Below are positions 24,534 to 34,210 of a stretch of DNA of 64,000 nucleotides, piece after piece. Position numbers and translations under genes: made by a program. The notes below the pieces were generated by a model. It saw only the letters and a program-made list of their open reading frames with translations. It was not told the DNA's origin and made no database searches. Origin of the DNA: an uncultured Lachnospiraceae bacterium (GTDB lineage: Bacteria; Bacillota; Clostridia; Lachnospirales; Lachnospiraceae); NCBI GenBank assembly GCA_900316855.1, contig ONEK01000001.1, forward strand, positions 186,001 through 250,000, in the 5' to 3' direction. Position 1 is the first letter of the stretch; each line of letters begins with the position of its first letter.

Positions 24534-26591
24534 ATGGACTACTATGTTAACGCATCGGCGGAAGGCACCAGAGGAGACGGGACCAGTGAACGTCCCTTTG
24601 CCAGGATCCAGCAGGCTGCAGACGTGGCCGCGGCGGGGGACACGGTCCACGTAATGCCGGGTGTTTATCACGAGAACGTGAATCCGAAACACGCCGGAAC
24701 GGAGGATGCGAGGATCACCTATGTCTCCGAGACGCCTTATGCGGCTGTGATCACGGGAGCGGAGCGTATTACAGGCTGGGAGCACATGGATGGCACAGAG
24801 GGGGTATATCGGACGGAAGTACCGAATTCCCTGTTTCATGGGAACAATCCCTATACGAAGATGGTGCGCGGCGACTGGTTCAACGCGTATCACAGGGCAC
24901 ACCTGGGGGAGGTGTACCTGAATGACAAGGCACTGTACGAGGTGGAAAGTCTCGAGGGAGTGCTGCATCCGGCTGTAAATCCTGCATCCTGGGATCCTGA
25001 CTTCACAGTATGGACCTGGTATACGGAGCAGGACGCGGAGAAGGACGCGACAGTTCTGTACGCAAATTTCCACGACAGCGATCCCAACCGGGAACAGGTG
25101 GAGATTAATGTGCGGGAGAACTGCTTCTACCCGCAGGAGGAAGGGATCGGCTTTATTACGCTGCGGGGATTCACCATCACGAAGGCAGCCACGCAGTGGG
25201 CACCGCCGACCGCGTATCAGGAGGGAATGGTCGGACCTCACTGGTCGCGCGGCTGGATCATCGAGGACTGTGACCTGTCACACAGCAAGTGCAGCGGAAT
25301 CTCGCTGGGCAAGTACCGCCAGAAGGGAAATGACAACAAGTGGCTTGAAACGAAATTCAAGGACGGGACTCAGACGCAGCGGGACTGCGTGATGCAGGCA
25401 GTGAATGAGGGCTGGACGAAGGAGAATGTCGGCCATCATATTATCCGCCGGTGCAGAATTCATGACTGCGGACAGACCGGGATCGTGGGGCATCTGGGCG
25501 GAGCGTTCTCGCTTATCGAGGATAATCACATCTACCGGATCAATAACCGCCAGAACCTGGCGGGAGCGGAAATCGGCGGCATAAAGATGCACGCCGCCAT
25601 TGACGTCATCTTCCGGAGGAACCATATCCATCACTGCACACGGGGCATCTGGCTCGACTGGGAAGCGCAGGGGACGAGGGTCACGCAGAACCTGTTTCAC
25701 GACAACACGCTTGCGGCCCGCGGCGAGTTGTGCGAACAGCAGCTGGAGGGCCTCGGCGAGGATCTTTTCATAGAAGTTTCGCATGGGCCGACCCTTGTGG
25801 ATCACAATCTGTTCCTGTCGGAGCGGGCATTGAAAATTCCCGCACAGGGGATGGCTTTCGTACACAATCTTATCTGCGGATCGCTCGTTTCGGTCAGCAC
25901 CGGTACGGACAACGGGGCACCGAACCTGCCGTCGCCGCGATACACGCCGTATCATCTGCCTCATGACACGAAGGTTGCCGGTTTCATGACGATCCTCCAC
26001 GGAGATGACCGGTTCATCAATAACATATTCGTTCAGCAAAAGGTGCGTCCGTTCCTGCAGGAGCTGTACCGACAGAAGCAAAAGTCGCCGGCACGGGACA
26101 TGTGGGATGACAACAATATCATTGCCGGGACATGCGCCTTTGACGTGGATCCTTATGAAACACAGGAGGAATGGGAAAAGCATTTTGACGGATACTGCGG
26201 CATGGGCTCGGTGAAATCCGACCGGTACTATCTCCATCTCCCGCTTTGGATGGAGGGCAACTATTACTTCAACGGAGCAAAGCCCTGGTCGAAGGAAAAG
26301 GCGGCGTGTATCAATGAACAGGATCCCGTCACAATCCGCCTGGTGCATCAGGATGGGGAATGGATGCTGAAAACCAATCTGTATGACCTGATCCCGCTGC
26401 ACAGCGGAAGGAAGATCGGGACGAAGGATCTTGGCGCCGCGTTCGAGCCGGAAGAGCCGTTCGAGTCACCGGACGGAAGTCCGATTGTGCTGGACACGGA
26501 TTATCTCGGAAATCAGGCGGGAGATGCCGTGACAGCGGGACCGGTCGAGAATGCTCCGGACCCGGAGCGGCCGGTCGCAAGGGACCTGTGA
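24534..26591 (+). CDS. GH120-like beta-xylosidase (parallel beta-helix)
   Basis: The 685-residue protein lacks a signal peptide and so acts in the cytoplasm. The opening YYVNASAEGTRGDGTSERPF and the many histidine/asparagine rungs (IRRCRIHDC, IEDNHIYRI, FRRNHIHHC) show a right-handed parallel beta-helix. D375 in GIWLDW and E414 in DLFIEVSHGP fall where I expect the nucleophile and acid/base of GH120 beta-xylosidases (D382 and E405 in the Thermoanaerobacterium enzyme, from memory). About 16 extra residues lie between them (around AARGELCEQQLEGLGE). It would release xylose from oligosaccharides imported by the genes just upstream. An uncharacterised beta-helix glycosidase is the alternative. 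Confidence 0.75.
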   Translation: MDYYVNASAEGTRGDGTSERPFARIQQAADVAAAGDTVHVMPGVYHENVNPKHAGTEDARITYVSETPYAAVITGAERITGWEHMDGTEGVYRTEVPNSLFHGNNPYTKMVRGDWFNAYHRAHLGEVYLNDKALYEVESLEGVLHPAVNPASWDPDFTVWTWYTEQDAEKDATVLYANFHDSDPNREQVEINVRENCFYPQEEGIGFITLRGFTITKAATQWAPPTAYQEGMVGPHWSRGWIIEDCDLSHSKCSGISLGKYRQKGNDNKWLETKFKDGTQTQRDCVMQAVNEGWTKENVGHHIIRRCRIHDCGQTGIVGHLGGAFSLIEDNHIYRINNRQNLAGAEIGGIKMHAAIDVIFRRNHIHHCTRGIWLDWEAQGTRVTQNLFHDNTLAARGELCEQQLEGLGEDLFIEVSHGPTLVDHNLFLSERALKIPAQGMAFVHNLICGSLVSVSTGTDNGAPNLPSPRYTPYHLPHDTKVAGFMTILHGDDRFINNIFVQQKVRPFLQELYRQKQKSPARDMWDDNNIIAGTCAFDVDPYETQEEWEKHFDGYCGMGSVKSDRYYLHLPLWMEGNYYFNGAKPWSKEKAACINEQDPVTIRLVHQDGEWMLKTNLYDLIPLHSGRKIGTKDLGAAFEPEEPFESPDGSPIVLDTDYLGNQAGDAVTAGPVENAPDPERPVARDL

Positions 26592-26644
26592 AGCAAGCAG
26601 CCTTGAAACCGGACAAAGCGCAGCCGGTATATTGCAGAATTTGG

Positions 26645-26681
26645 GGAAGCAGCGAAGAAAAACTTCGCTGCTTCCTTGTAT
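26645..26681 (+). terminator. Hairpin after the GH120-like gene
   Basis: A perfect 13-bp stem (26645-26657 and 26663-26675) with an A5 loop; the tail TTGTATT is weak. Confidence 0.65.
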
Positions 26682-26770
26682 TGCGGAAGACGCCAGGCAA
26701 ATCGCGGAGGCTGGTCTTGAAAAAAAGGGACACATCTTCTTACAATAAAGATAGGAACAGGAGGGCTTTC

Positions 26771-27049
26771 ATGACATCCATTCAGGCAACCATGACAAGC
26801 AAAGGACAGATCACTATACCCAAAATGGTTCGTGATCAGCTGAATCTTTCGCCGGGATCGAAGGTTTATTTATTAATTGAGGCGGTGAAGGCCGGAGGCG
26901 GGAAATCCCGTGAGGATACTGTGACTCAGGCTCTGCAGGAATATTTACAAAGGCGCAGAATGCAGAGCGTCATAGATGCATTTGGAACAATAGATTTCGA
27001 TGAGGAGGTATCAGATGAACGCAGTGAGGTTTTACAGCAGATCAGGTAA
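26771..27049 (+). CDS. AbrB/MazE-type DNA-binding protein with VapB-like C-terminus (orphan antitoxin-like)
   Basis: The 92-residue protein starts at an ATG with AGGAGG nearby. Residues 5-38 are a swapped-hairpin AbrB domain (MTSKGQITIPKMVRDQLNLS). The rest (TVTQALQEYLQRRRMQSVID, then FGTIDFDEE) reads like the toxin-binding tail of VapB antitoxins. No PIN-domain or other toxin gene is adjacent: the next gene is flavodoxin-like and overlaps by 35 bases. It may regulate itself and its neighbour, or be an antitoxin whose toxin was lost. Confidence 0.75.
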   Translation: MTSIQATMTSKGQITIPKMVRDQLNLSPGSKVYLLIEAVKAGGGKSREDTVTQALQEYLQRRRMQSVIDAFGTIDFDEEVSDERSEVLQQIR

Positions 27050-27407
27050 CACGAAGATTCTCGCGGAGGCAATCGCGAAGGCAGCGGGAACGGAGGCTGT
27101 ATCGGTGGATGCAGCGGGCGCGGCGGTAACGGAGCCGGTGGATGTACTGTTCGTCGGCGGTGCGCTGTACGCCTATGGACTTGATAAGCACCTGAAGGCA
27201 TGGCTTTCGGAGCTGGATGGCGCGAAGGTGAAGAAGGCGGTCGTTTTTTCGACCAGCTGGCTCTCGAAGCATTCCATTGATCTTATCCGGAATGCCCTGC
27301 AGGCAAAAGGGATCGACGTCGCGGCGGATTACATTTACGCGAAGAACAAGCCCTCTGCGGAGGATCTGAAGGCAGCAGAGGAGATCGTGAAGAAGGCCAT
27401 TGTGTGA
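27015..27407 (+). CDS. Flavodoxin-like protein
   Basis: The 130-residue protein begins NAVRFYSRSGNTKILAEAIAKA, the FMN phosphate-binding loop of flavodoxins (YSRSGNT). The VDVLFVGGALYAYGLD segment and VVFSTSW follow the flavodoxin fold. It should carry electrons or reduce small substrates in the cytoplasm. The ATG at 27015 is preceded by GAGGAGG inside the antitoxin-like gene, which it overlaps, so the two are coupled. Confidence 0.85.
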   Translation: MNAVRFYSRSGNTKILAEAIAKAAGTEAVSVDAAGAAVTEPVDVLFVGGALYAYGLDKHLKAWLSELDGAKVKKAVVFSTSWLSKHSIDLIRNALQAKGIDVAADYIYAKNKPSAEDLKAAEEIVKKAIV

Positions 27408-27439
27408 TGCATCGGGCATACAGGGGCTGAAGCGTCAGG

Positions 27440-28207
27440 ATGAGGATCGTTAAAGAACAGGTAAAACAGCAGTTCCTGGCCTATACGGATTGCTATGACA
27501 GAAAGGATCCGAAGGTCAGGCTGAAGATCGATCACACGCTGCGGGTTGCAGGGCTCGCCGATCGGATAGAAGAGAGTGAGCTGCCCGCGCAGAATACCGG
27601 CGTGGGTTGGCTGCTCGGCATGCTGCATGACATCGGCAGGTTTGAGCAGCTGCGGCGGTATCATACCTTCTCGGACAGCAGGAGCATCGATCACGCGGAG
27701 TTTGGCGCTGACCTTCTGTTCCGGGAGGGAATGATCGGGCAGTTCCTTGCGGCAGACGAGGAGGAATGCCGTCTTCTCGAGAAGGCGATCCGCCTGCACA
27801 ACAAGCTTGACCTGCCCGCGGACCTCACGGACCGGGAACGGTTCTACTGCAATGTGATCCGGGACGCTGACAAGATCGATATCCTGAGGGTCATCTGCGA
27901 AACGCCGTTTGATGATATCTACGACTGCACAAGGGAGGAGCTCGCCGGGTCTCCCGTCACGGATGAAGTGTTCCGCCAGGCAATGCAGCGGCGGACCGTG
28001 GACCGGGCAGTCTCCAGGACTCCGATGGATTCCTACCTGAACAAGATCACGTTTGTCTACGGCCTGGTGTTTGAGGAGAGCAGGCGTCTCGTACAGCAGC
28101 AGGGGCATCTTCGGCAGATGCTGGATTACCACAGCCAGAATGCGGAGACGGAGAGACGGCTGGAAGCCATCCGGCAGGATATCCGTCAGTATCTGAAGGA
28201 AAGCTGA
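27440..28207 (+). CDS. HD domain phosphohydrolase
   Basis: The 255-residue protein carries the HD metal site: H32 (KIDHTLRVAGLA), H63-D64 (GMLHDIGRFEQ) and a later D in RDADKIDIL. HD enzymes hydrolyse nucleotides or phosphate esters with divalent metals. It starts 32 bp after the flavodoxin-like gene and ends 19 bp before cas3, all on one strand, so it may be co-transcribed with the CRISPR genes. It is not a usual part of I-C systems. Substrate unknown. Confidence 0.85.
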   Translation: MRIVKEQVKQQFLAYTDCYDRKDPKVRLKIDHTLRVAGLADRIEESELPAQNTGVGWLLGMLHDIGRFEQLRRYHTFSDSRSIDHAEFGADLLFREGMIGQFLAADEEECRLLEKAIRLHNKLDLPADLTDRERFYCNVIRDADKIDILRVICETPFDDIYDCTREELAGSPVTDEVFRQAMQRRTVDRAVSRTPMDSYLNKITFVYGLVFEESRRLVQQQGHLRQMLDYHSQNAETERRLEAIRQDIRQYLKES

Positions 28208-28226
28208 AGCGGGATGCAGGGGAGAT

Positions 28227-30686
28227 ATGCAAGACATAAGATTTCCGGCTCATATACGTTCGAATTCCAACCAGGATCCTGCCGCGATTCAGTCTGTCAG
28301 TGAGCATTGCAGGCAGGTCGGAGAATATGCACGTGATTCCCTGAGTTCTGTATCATTGGCGGAAACTGCTTTCCTCAGCGGTGTACTGCATGACATGGGA
28401 AAGGAAAAGCGATCCTTCGCTGAGTATATTACAAACGCCGCGAAGGGTGAAAAAGCAGCAAGGGGAACCGTAAACCATACATTCGCGGGAGTTCGTTATG
28501 CGCTGACGGAGCTTCAGAGTAATCCGGGCGAGGACGCATCGGTTCAGGAACTGTCCAGGGAACTAATTGCCTATGCCATAGGCTCCCACCATGGCCAATT
28601 TGACTGCGTAGACGAAAATGGCCGTAGCGGCTTCCGACACCGCGTGCAGAAAGAAGATATTGATTATACTGAATCCCGGGACAACTACCTGCTTGACTGT
28701 ATTGCTGCGGACGAGCTGCAGCAGCATTTTGAAGCGAGCAGTCAGGAGGTCAGCAGCCTGATGGTTCAGCTGCGGCAGCAGGTCATGAACAGCGCCGGTA
28801 CCGGTTCAATCAATCAGAACCAGGCTCAGAAATTGTATAATGAACTGTGCTTTTATCTGGGACTTACAGCGCGGCTGGTTCAGTCTGCAGTGATTGACGG
28901 AGATCGGAGAGATACCGCGGAATTCATGATGAACCGGAAGTATCAGTCATATCCGGATGACATGCGGCCAGTCTGGAAGAAGCAGCTGGATTATGCTGAA
29001 AAGATCATGACCGGATTTGATAATACATCCGCGATCAATCAGGCAAGAAGCAGAATATCATCTATGTGCAGAATGCAGGCCGACCAGCCGGAAGGTCTGT
29101 ATCGTCTGAATGTTCCGACAGGTGCGGGGAAGACAATCAGTTCGCTGCGTTTCGCACTGGCACATGCTGCGCGCTGGAACAAATCCAGAATTATCTTCAC
29201 ATCTCCCCTCCTTAGTATACTTGAGCAGAATGCGCATGTGATCCGAAACTATATTCAGGACCAGGAATTAATACTGGAACATCATTCCAACGCCGTTCAA
29301 CCAGTAGAAACCGAAGAAAAGCTTAACCTTGATGAACTGCATATCGAAAACTGGGAGTCTCCGGTCATCATTACAACCCTGGTCCAGCTGCTGAATACGT
29401 TCTTTTCCGGTGAGACATCCTGCATTCGACGCTTTCACTCATTAGCAGGTTCCGTCATCGTCATCGACGAAGTTCAGAGCGTTCCCCTGAATTTGCTTTC
29501 CATGTTCAACCTGACCATAACCTATCTTGTACAAATCTGTCATGCATCGGTTGTGCTCTGTTCAGCGACACAACCCTTTCTCGAAGGAGCAGATTATCCG
29601 GTTGCACTGCCTGCCAAAGATATCGTTCCGCATGATCCTGAGCTATGGGAAGTATTTCGGAGAACAGAAATAATCGACTGCGGCTGTGCAAATTCTCAGC
29701 AGCTGGGTGAAAAGCTGGCAGACCTGGCGGACCAGCATCGCAGCACCCTGATCATCTGCAACAAGAAAAGTGAAAGTGAGCACATATTTCAGGTACTGCA
29801 GGAGAAATATGGATCCGGTTGTTTCCATTTGTCCGCATCCATGTGCATTGAACACCGGAGAAAAGTGCTGGAGAAGATCCGCTCCGCATTGGCAAGGAGT
29901 AAGGAGGAAGATGATGCATCCCGGGTTGTATGTGTATCGACACAGGTTATTGAGGCGGGAGTGGATATTTCGTTTGAATCGGTGATCCGTCTGCAGGCCG
30001 GAATGGATAATCTCGTGCAGGCTTCCGGACGCTGCAATCGGAATGGTGAGAACGAACCCCCCTGCTGTGTATATAACATTAACTGTACCGACGAAAACCT
30101 TACCATGCTGCGGGACATACAGAATAGCAAAGCAGCAACGGAGAGCTTATTGTATTCCTATAAAACGGACCCGGAGCGGTACGGCAGAGACCTGACTTCC
30201 GACGATGCCATCCGACAGTATTACAGCAGTCTGTATCAGGAATATGATGCCAGATATCAGGATGACATTGTGAAGGGCTTTCCGGATTCAGTATTGTCCA
30301 TGCTTGGTTCCAACGTAAAACTTTCCCTCTTTAATCGCGACGACTACATTATGAAGCAGTCCTTCAGGCTGGCAGGGAAGGCCTTTCATGTGTTTGACTC
30401 AGATACGTGTACTGTGATTGTACCTTATGGTGATATGGGAAAGGAGCTGATCAATGACCTCAACTCGGAGCGTGCGCAATATGACCCCGCCTTTGTTCAT
30501 GACACACTCAGGAAGGCAAGGAGCTATACAGTTACACTTTTTCCGTATCAGCAGCAGATTCTGGAAAGGCAGGGGGCTATTCAGAAGTGCCGGTATAACG
30601 ATGTCTGGTTTCTTTCAGAGGGGTACTACAGTGAGACAACCGGCGTGACCATGTCCGGTGATCTTACAGGATATATGGAGGTATAA
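28227..30686 (+). CDS. cas3: CRISPR-associated helicase/nuclease Cas3, type I-C
   Basis: The 819-residue protein joins an N-terminal HD nuclease (H27, H55-D56 in GVLHDMGKEK, and SHHGQF) to an SF2 helicase with Walker A TGAGKT (298-303) and the DEVQ box (414-417). The later motif QVIEAGVDISF and the QASGRCNRNGE segment are standard motifs V and VI. Cas3 is recruited to the Cascade R-loop, where it nicks, unwinds and degrades target DNA. Start ATG follows GGGGAGAT. All catalytic residues visible are intact, so the system looks active. Confidence 0.97.
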   Translation: MQDIRFPAHIRSNSNQDPAAIQSVSEHCRQVGEYARDSLSSVSLAETAFLSGVLHDMGKEKRSFAEYITNAAKGEKAARGTVNHTFAGVRYALTELQSNPGEDASVQELSRELIAYAIGSHHGQFDCVDENGRSGFRHRVQKEDIDYTESRDNYLLDCIAADELQQHFEASSQEVSSLMVQLRQQVMNSAGTGSINQNQAQKLYNELCFYLGLTARLVQSAVIDGDRRDTAEFMMNRKYQSYPDDMRPVWKKQLDYAEKIMTGFDNTSAINQARSRISSMCRMQADQPEGLYRLNVPTGAGKTISSLRFALAHAARWNKSRIIFTSPLLSILEQNAHVIRNYIQDQELILEHHSNAVQPVETEEKLNLDELHIENWESPVIITTLVQLLNTFFSGETSCIRRFHSLAGSVIVIDEVQSVPLNLLSMFNLTITYLVQICHASVVLCSATQPFLEGADYPVALPAKDIVPHDPELWEVFRRTEIIDCGCANSQQLGEKLADLADQHRSTLIICNKKSESEHIFQVLQEKYGSGCFHLSASMCIEHRRKVLEKIRSALARSKEEDDASRVVCVSTQVIEAGVDISFESVIRLQAGMDNLVQASGRCNRNGENEPPCCVYNINCTDENLTMLRDIQNSKAATESLLYSYKTDPERYGRDLTSDDAIRQYYSSLYQEYDARYQDDIVKGFPDSVLSMLGSNVKLSLFNRDDYIMKQSFRLAGKAFHVFDSDTCTVIVPYGDMGKELINDLNSERAQYDPAFVHDTLRKARSYTVTLFPYQQQILERQGAIQKCRYNDVWFLSEGYYSETTGVTMSGDLTGYMEV

Positions 30687-30687
30687 G

Positions 30688-31413
30688 ATGAAAACGCAGC
30701 ATCCGAACATTGTAGAGCTGGAGGTGTATGGCCGGTATGCGTTGTTTTCCGATCCGGTAACCCGCGTCGGGGGCGAAAAATGCAGCTATCAGATTCCAAC
30801 CTATGAGGCTTTAAAAGGCATTATGGCTTCTGTTTACTGGAAGCCGACCTTCCTGTGGTATGTAGATGCGGTGAGGATCATGAATCCGATCCAAATGGAG
30901 ACCAAAGGTATCCGGCCAATCAGGATGAATGGAGGCAATGACCTGTCCTATTACACTTATCTCAAGGACGTTCGTTATCAGGTCAAAGCCCATTTCGAAT
31001 GGAATGATAACAGGCCTGAGCTGGCAGCGGACCGCAATGAAAACAAGCATCATAATATCGCCAGGAGAATGGTAGAGAAGGGCGGCAGGAGAGATATATT
31101 CCTCGGGACCCGGGAATGCCAGGGATATGTAAAGCCCTGCAGATTCGGCGAAGGTGAATCTGCCTATGACAGCATACCGGAGCTGGGCTTTGGCGTGATG
31201 TACCATGGAATCACCTATCCTGATGAGGCGTATTCGGAGGAGACCCGAAGCAGAATAACCGTAAACCTATGGAACCCTATGATGAAGAACGGTATTGTTG
31301 AATTCCTGCGGCCCGAGGAGTGCCCGGTTCATAAAACCATTCGTCCGGCAGAGATGAAGGTATTTGAGGACAACCGGAACTTTACCGGAGTCAGGGAATT
31401 CGGGGAGGAGTGA
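30688..31413 (+). CDS. cas5: Cas5c crRNA-processing protein, type I-C
   Basis: The 241-residue protein starts at the ATG two bases after the cas3 stop, with GGAGGT upstream. In type I-C, Cas5 replaces Cas6 and cuts pre-crRNA. The B. halodurans enzyme uses Y46, K116 and H117 (from memory). Here Y50 and K120-H121 (ENKHHN) occupy matching positions, so processing activity is expected. It stays bound to the crRNA 5' handle in the Cascade complex. Confidence 0.95.
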   Translation: MKTQHPNIVELEVYGRYALFSDPVTRVGGEKCSYQIPTYEALKGIMASVYWKPTFLWYVDAVRIMNPIQMETKGIRPIRMNGGNDLSYYTYLKDVRYQVKAHFEWNDNRPELAADRNENKHHNIARRMVEKGGRRDIFLGTRECQGYVKPCRFGEGESAYDSIPELGFGVMYHGITYPDEAYSEETRSRITVNLWNPMMKNGIVEFLRPEECPVHKTIRPAEMKVFEDNRNFTGVREFGEE

Positions 31414-31415
31414 CA

Positions 31416-33266
31416 ATGGGACTGCTGCAGAATGCAATACAGACGTATGAACTTCTCGAAAGTAAGGGGGAGGCCGGCCGTTATGAGGAAGGCAAAGAGC
31501 CTCTTGCACCGATCGGGCACAAGATTGCCAAGGCGGACATAGAGGTGACCATTGACGTTGGTGGAAATTACCATTTGTCTACCGTTGTTCCACAGGAGCA
31601 ATGCAAGGTAATCATACCTGTGACGGAGGCATCAGCCGGCAGAAGTGTAAGATTGGCTCCGCACCCTCTGTGTGAACAGGTCAAATACCTTGGTATGTAT
31701 GACAAGAAGAGCGAAGAAGCGTTCAATGCATATATAAAGCAATTATCTGAATGGGTTGATTCTGAATACACAGATGTAAAACTTGAGGCAATCCTTCGCT
31801 TCGTGTCAGGCAATACATTATTGGAAAAACTGCAGGACGATGGAACGATTAAACTGAACGATAAGGGGAAGCCTGCACCGGATAATGCACTGGTTGTCTG
31901 GCGTGTGCTGGGCTCCGGGGGAAGTGACGAGCGCACGTACAAGGATACAGACCTGATGAATAAGTACAGCCTGTATTATCAGTCACAGCTGGAACGGGAG
32001 CCCAAGGGTGTCTGTATGCTTACAGGAGTGGAAGATCCTCTGGCAACACAGCACCTGAAGGGAGTTTTCTCGCTGGATGGCAATGCGAAGATCATATCAG
32101 CAAATGATAAGACCAATTTCACTTACCGGGGACGTTTTACGGACGCAGAGCAGGCCCTAACAATCAGCTACAATGCGTCACAAAAAGCGCATAACGCGTT
32201 GAAGTATCTGATCGCAAACCAGGCTGTCATCTATGCCGGCAGAGCATTCCTGTGCTGGAGCCCACAAGGTAATGAAATTCCGCAGCCGGAACATTCTTTA
32301 ATGACATTTCAGTTTGGCTCGCAGCCACCGGTATTCAAAACGTTATCAGATTACAGAGACCAGCTTCAGAAATGGATCGGCGGCTATAAAAGCGGTATAA
32401 ACAATATCAATTTTTCAAAAACAGCTATTGCAAGCTTTGATGCTGCTACCACAGGCAGGCTGGCAGTAACGGCGTACAGTGAGCAACTGACAACCGTATA
32501 TCTGGACAGACTTAAGACCTGGGATGAACACTGCTGCTGGTACTACTCAAACTTTTTATCAGAGCAGGTGCAGGACAGTGTGAGCTCACCGGCGTTATAC
32601 AAGATAGCGCTCTGCACATTCGGACTTGAGCGGGACCGTGATAATAACGGGAAACTGGACATGGATGACAACATCGGAAAACAGGCTATGGAGCGTCTGC
32701 TGTACTGCAGGATTGGGCAGCAGACTTTTCCGGAAGACATGGAACGCAGGCTTGTCGAGAATGCATCACATCTGGCACTTTATGGCCGCAATACAGGAAG
32801 GGACGTAATAAATACCGCCTGTGCAGTGGTGAGGTTGTATCATTTTCAGCGCAGAAGGGAGGAGCTGAGTATGGATCTGGAGAAGGGAAAAGAGGACAGG
32901 AGCTATCAATTCGGAAGGCTGCTTGCTGCTTATGAAAAACTGGAAAGGGATGCATGGTCATCCTCCGGAAACCAGAATAATTCCGGGAAGCGGGAGACAA
33001 ACGCGATACGTCTGCAGTCCGTATTCTGTAACAGGCCAATGCATTATGCTTTCGAGCTGGACAAGCAGATGGAAAAAGCATACTTCCCGAGACTGCCTCA
33101 TGGTACGGCAGTATTTTATAAAAACCTGATCGGTGAAATAATGGCGAACATCAACAGCTTCCCGCAGGAAGAATGGGACCAGCCGCTGAAGGACACTTAT
33201 CTGATGGGATATTACCTGCAGAGAAAGGACCTGTATACAAAAAAGGAAGCTAAAACCGGAGAGTAA
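31416..33266 (+). CDS. cas8c: Cas8c (Csd1) large subunit of type I-C Cascade
   Basis: The 616-residue protein starts GLLQNAIQTYELLES, typical of Csd1/Cas8c, two bases after cas5, with GGGGAGG ahead. Cas8c recognises the PAM and, by family knowledge, an internal start in its gene supplies the Cas11 small subunit. An ATG near the 3' end at 32870 (MDLEKGKEDRSYQFGRLLAAYEKLERD), preceded by GGGAGGAGC, is a good candidate for that start. Reading frame is intact. Confidence 0.95.
   Translation: MGLLQNAIQTYELLESKGEAGRYEEGKEPLAPIGHKIAKADIEVTIDVGGNYHLSTVVPQEQCKVIIPVTEASAGRSVRLAPHPLCEQVKYLGMYDKKSEEAFNAYIKQLSEWVDSEYTDVKLEAILRFVSGNTLLEKLQDDGTIKLNDKGKPAPDNALVVWRVLGSGGSDERTYKDTDLMNKYSLYYQSQLEREPKGVCMLTGVEDPLATQHLKGVFSLDGNAKIISANDKTNFTYRGRFTDAEQALTISYNASQKAHNALKYLIANQAVIYAGRAFLCWSPQGNEIPQPEHSLMTFQFGSQPPVFKTLSDYRDQLQKWIGGYKSGINNINFSKTAIASFDAATTGRLAVTAYSEQLTTVYLDRLKTWDEHCCWYYSNFLSEQVQDSVSSPALYKIALCTFGLERDRDNNGKLDMDDNIGKQAMERLLYCRIGQQTFPEDMERRLVENASHLALYGRNTGRDVINTACAVVRLYHFQRRREELSMDLEKGKEDRSYQFGRLLAAYEKLERDAWSSSGNQNNSGKRETNAIRLQSVFCNRPMHYAFELDKQMEKAYFPRLPHGTAVFYKNLIGEIMANINSFPQEEWDQPLKDTYLMGYYLQRKDLYTKKEAKTGE
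32870..33266 (+). CDS. Probable internal Cas11c small subunit within cas8c
   Basis: An in-frame ATG at 32870 in cas8c is preceded by AGGGAGGAGC at ribosome-site spacing. It would give a 131-residue alpha-helical protein from the C-terminal part of Cas8c. Internal translation of Cas11 is known for type I-C; use of this codon here is inference. Confidence 0.55.
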
Positions 33267-33342
33267 CAGCGGATACCACATATCAGGGGATATGAAAATT
33301 CACAGATGAAGTTACATACATTTCAACAGATGGAGGTTTGAT

Positions 33343-34197
33343 ATGGCAGCATTACAGAACAAGATTGATTTCGTTGTTATTGCATCCGTCAGGAATGCTA
33401 ATCCGAACGGTGATCCCTTAAACGGCAATCGCCCGCGGACGGATTACGACGGGTATGGGGAAATCTCAGATGTCTGCATCAAGCGGAAAATCCGCAACCG
33501 GATGCAGGATCTTGGCAAGCCGGTTTTTGTGAAGTCTGATGACAGAAGCGATGACGGTTTCAAAAGCCTCAGTGAGCGGGCGGCTTCTGTCCTGAAGGGA
33601 ATAAAGGACAGGGACGTTTATGAAAAGAAAGCGTGCGAGACATGGCTCGACGTAAGGTCATTCGGGCAGGTATTCGCCTTTAAGTCCATCGATGTTGCAG
33701 GCGGCTCTGCAGGAGTCCGGGGACCGGTGTCGATACATCAGGCTGAAAGTGTTTCTCCGGTAGAAATTGAATCCATGCAGATCACTAAGAGCGTGAATGG
33801 AGAGAATGCGGAGGGAAAATCGGGGAAGGCTTCCGACACAATGGGTACAAAGCATTTCGTCCGGTTTGGCCTGTATAAAATCAAAGGCTCCATCAACGTA
33901 CAGCTGGCGGAAAAGACCGGTTTTTCGGAGGAAGATGCTGATACCATCAAAGAATGCCTGCGTACGCTGTTTACCAATGATGCTTCCTCTGCAAGACCGG
34001 ATGGCTCGATGGAAGTGATCAGGCTGTACTGGTGGCAGCACAACTGCAAGGATGGACAGTATTCCTCCGGACGTGTTCACGATACGGTACAAATCTCCCT
34101 GAAGGAAGGTGTAATCACACCAAAGAGTGTATCTGATTACGAAATAGCCCTGAACGAGCTGCCCGGACTGAAAGCGGACGTTATCGAAGGGATCTGA
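33343..34197 (+). CDS. cas7: Cas7c (Csd2) backbone subunit of type I-C Cascade
   Basis: The 284-residue protein has the Cas7/Csd2 opening (DFVVIASVRNANPNGDPLNGNRPRTD) and the mid-region segment GVRGPVSIHQAESVSP. Several copies coat the crRNA spacer. The ATG has GGAGG upstream, and the gap after cas8c is 76 bp without an obvious terminator. Confidence 0.96.
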   Translation: MAALQNKIDFVVIASVRNANPNGDPLNGNRPRTDYDGYGEISDVCIKRKIRNRMQDLGKPVFVKSDDRSDDGFKSLSERAASVLKGIKDRDVYEKKACETWLDVRSFGQVFAFKSIDVAGGSAGVRGPVSIHQAESVSPVEIESMQITKSVNGENAEGKSGKASDTMGTKHFVRFGLYKIKGSINVQLAEKTGFSEEDADTIKECLRTLFTNDASSARPDGSMEVIRLYWWQHNCKDGQYSSGRVHDTVQISLKEGVITPKSVSDYEIALNELPGLKADVIEGI

Positions 34198-34210
34198 CCG
34201 GGTGTGATTC

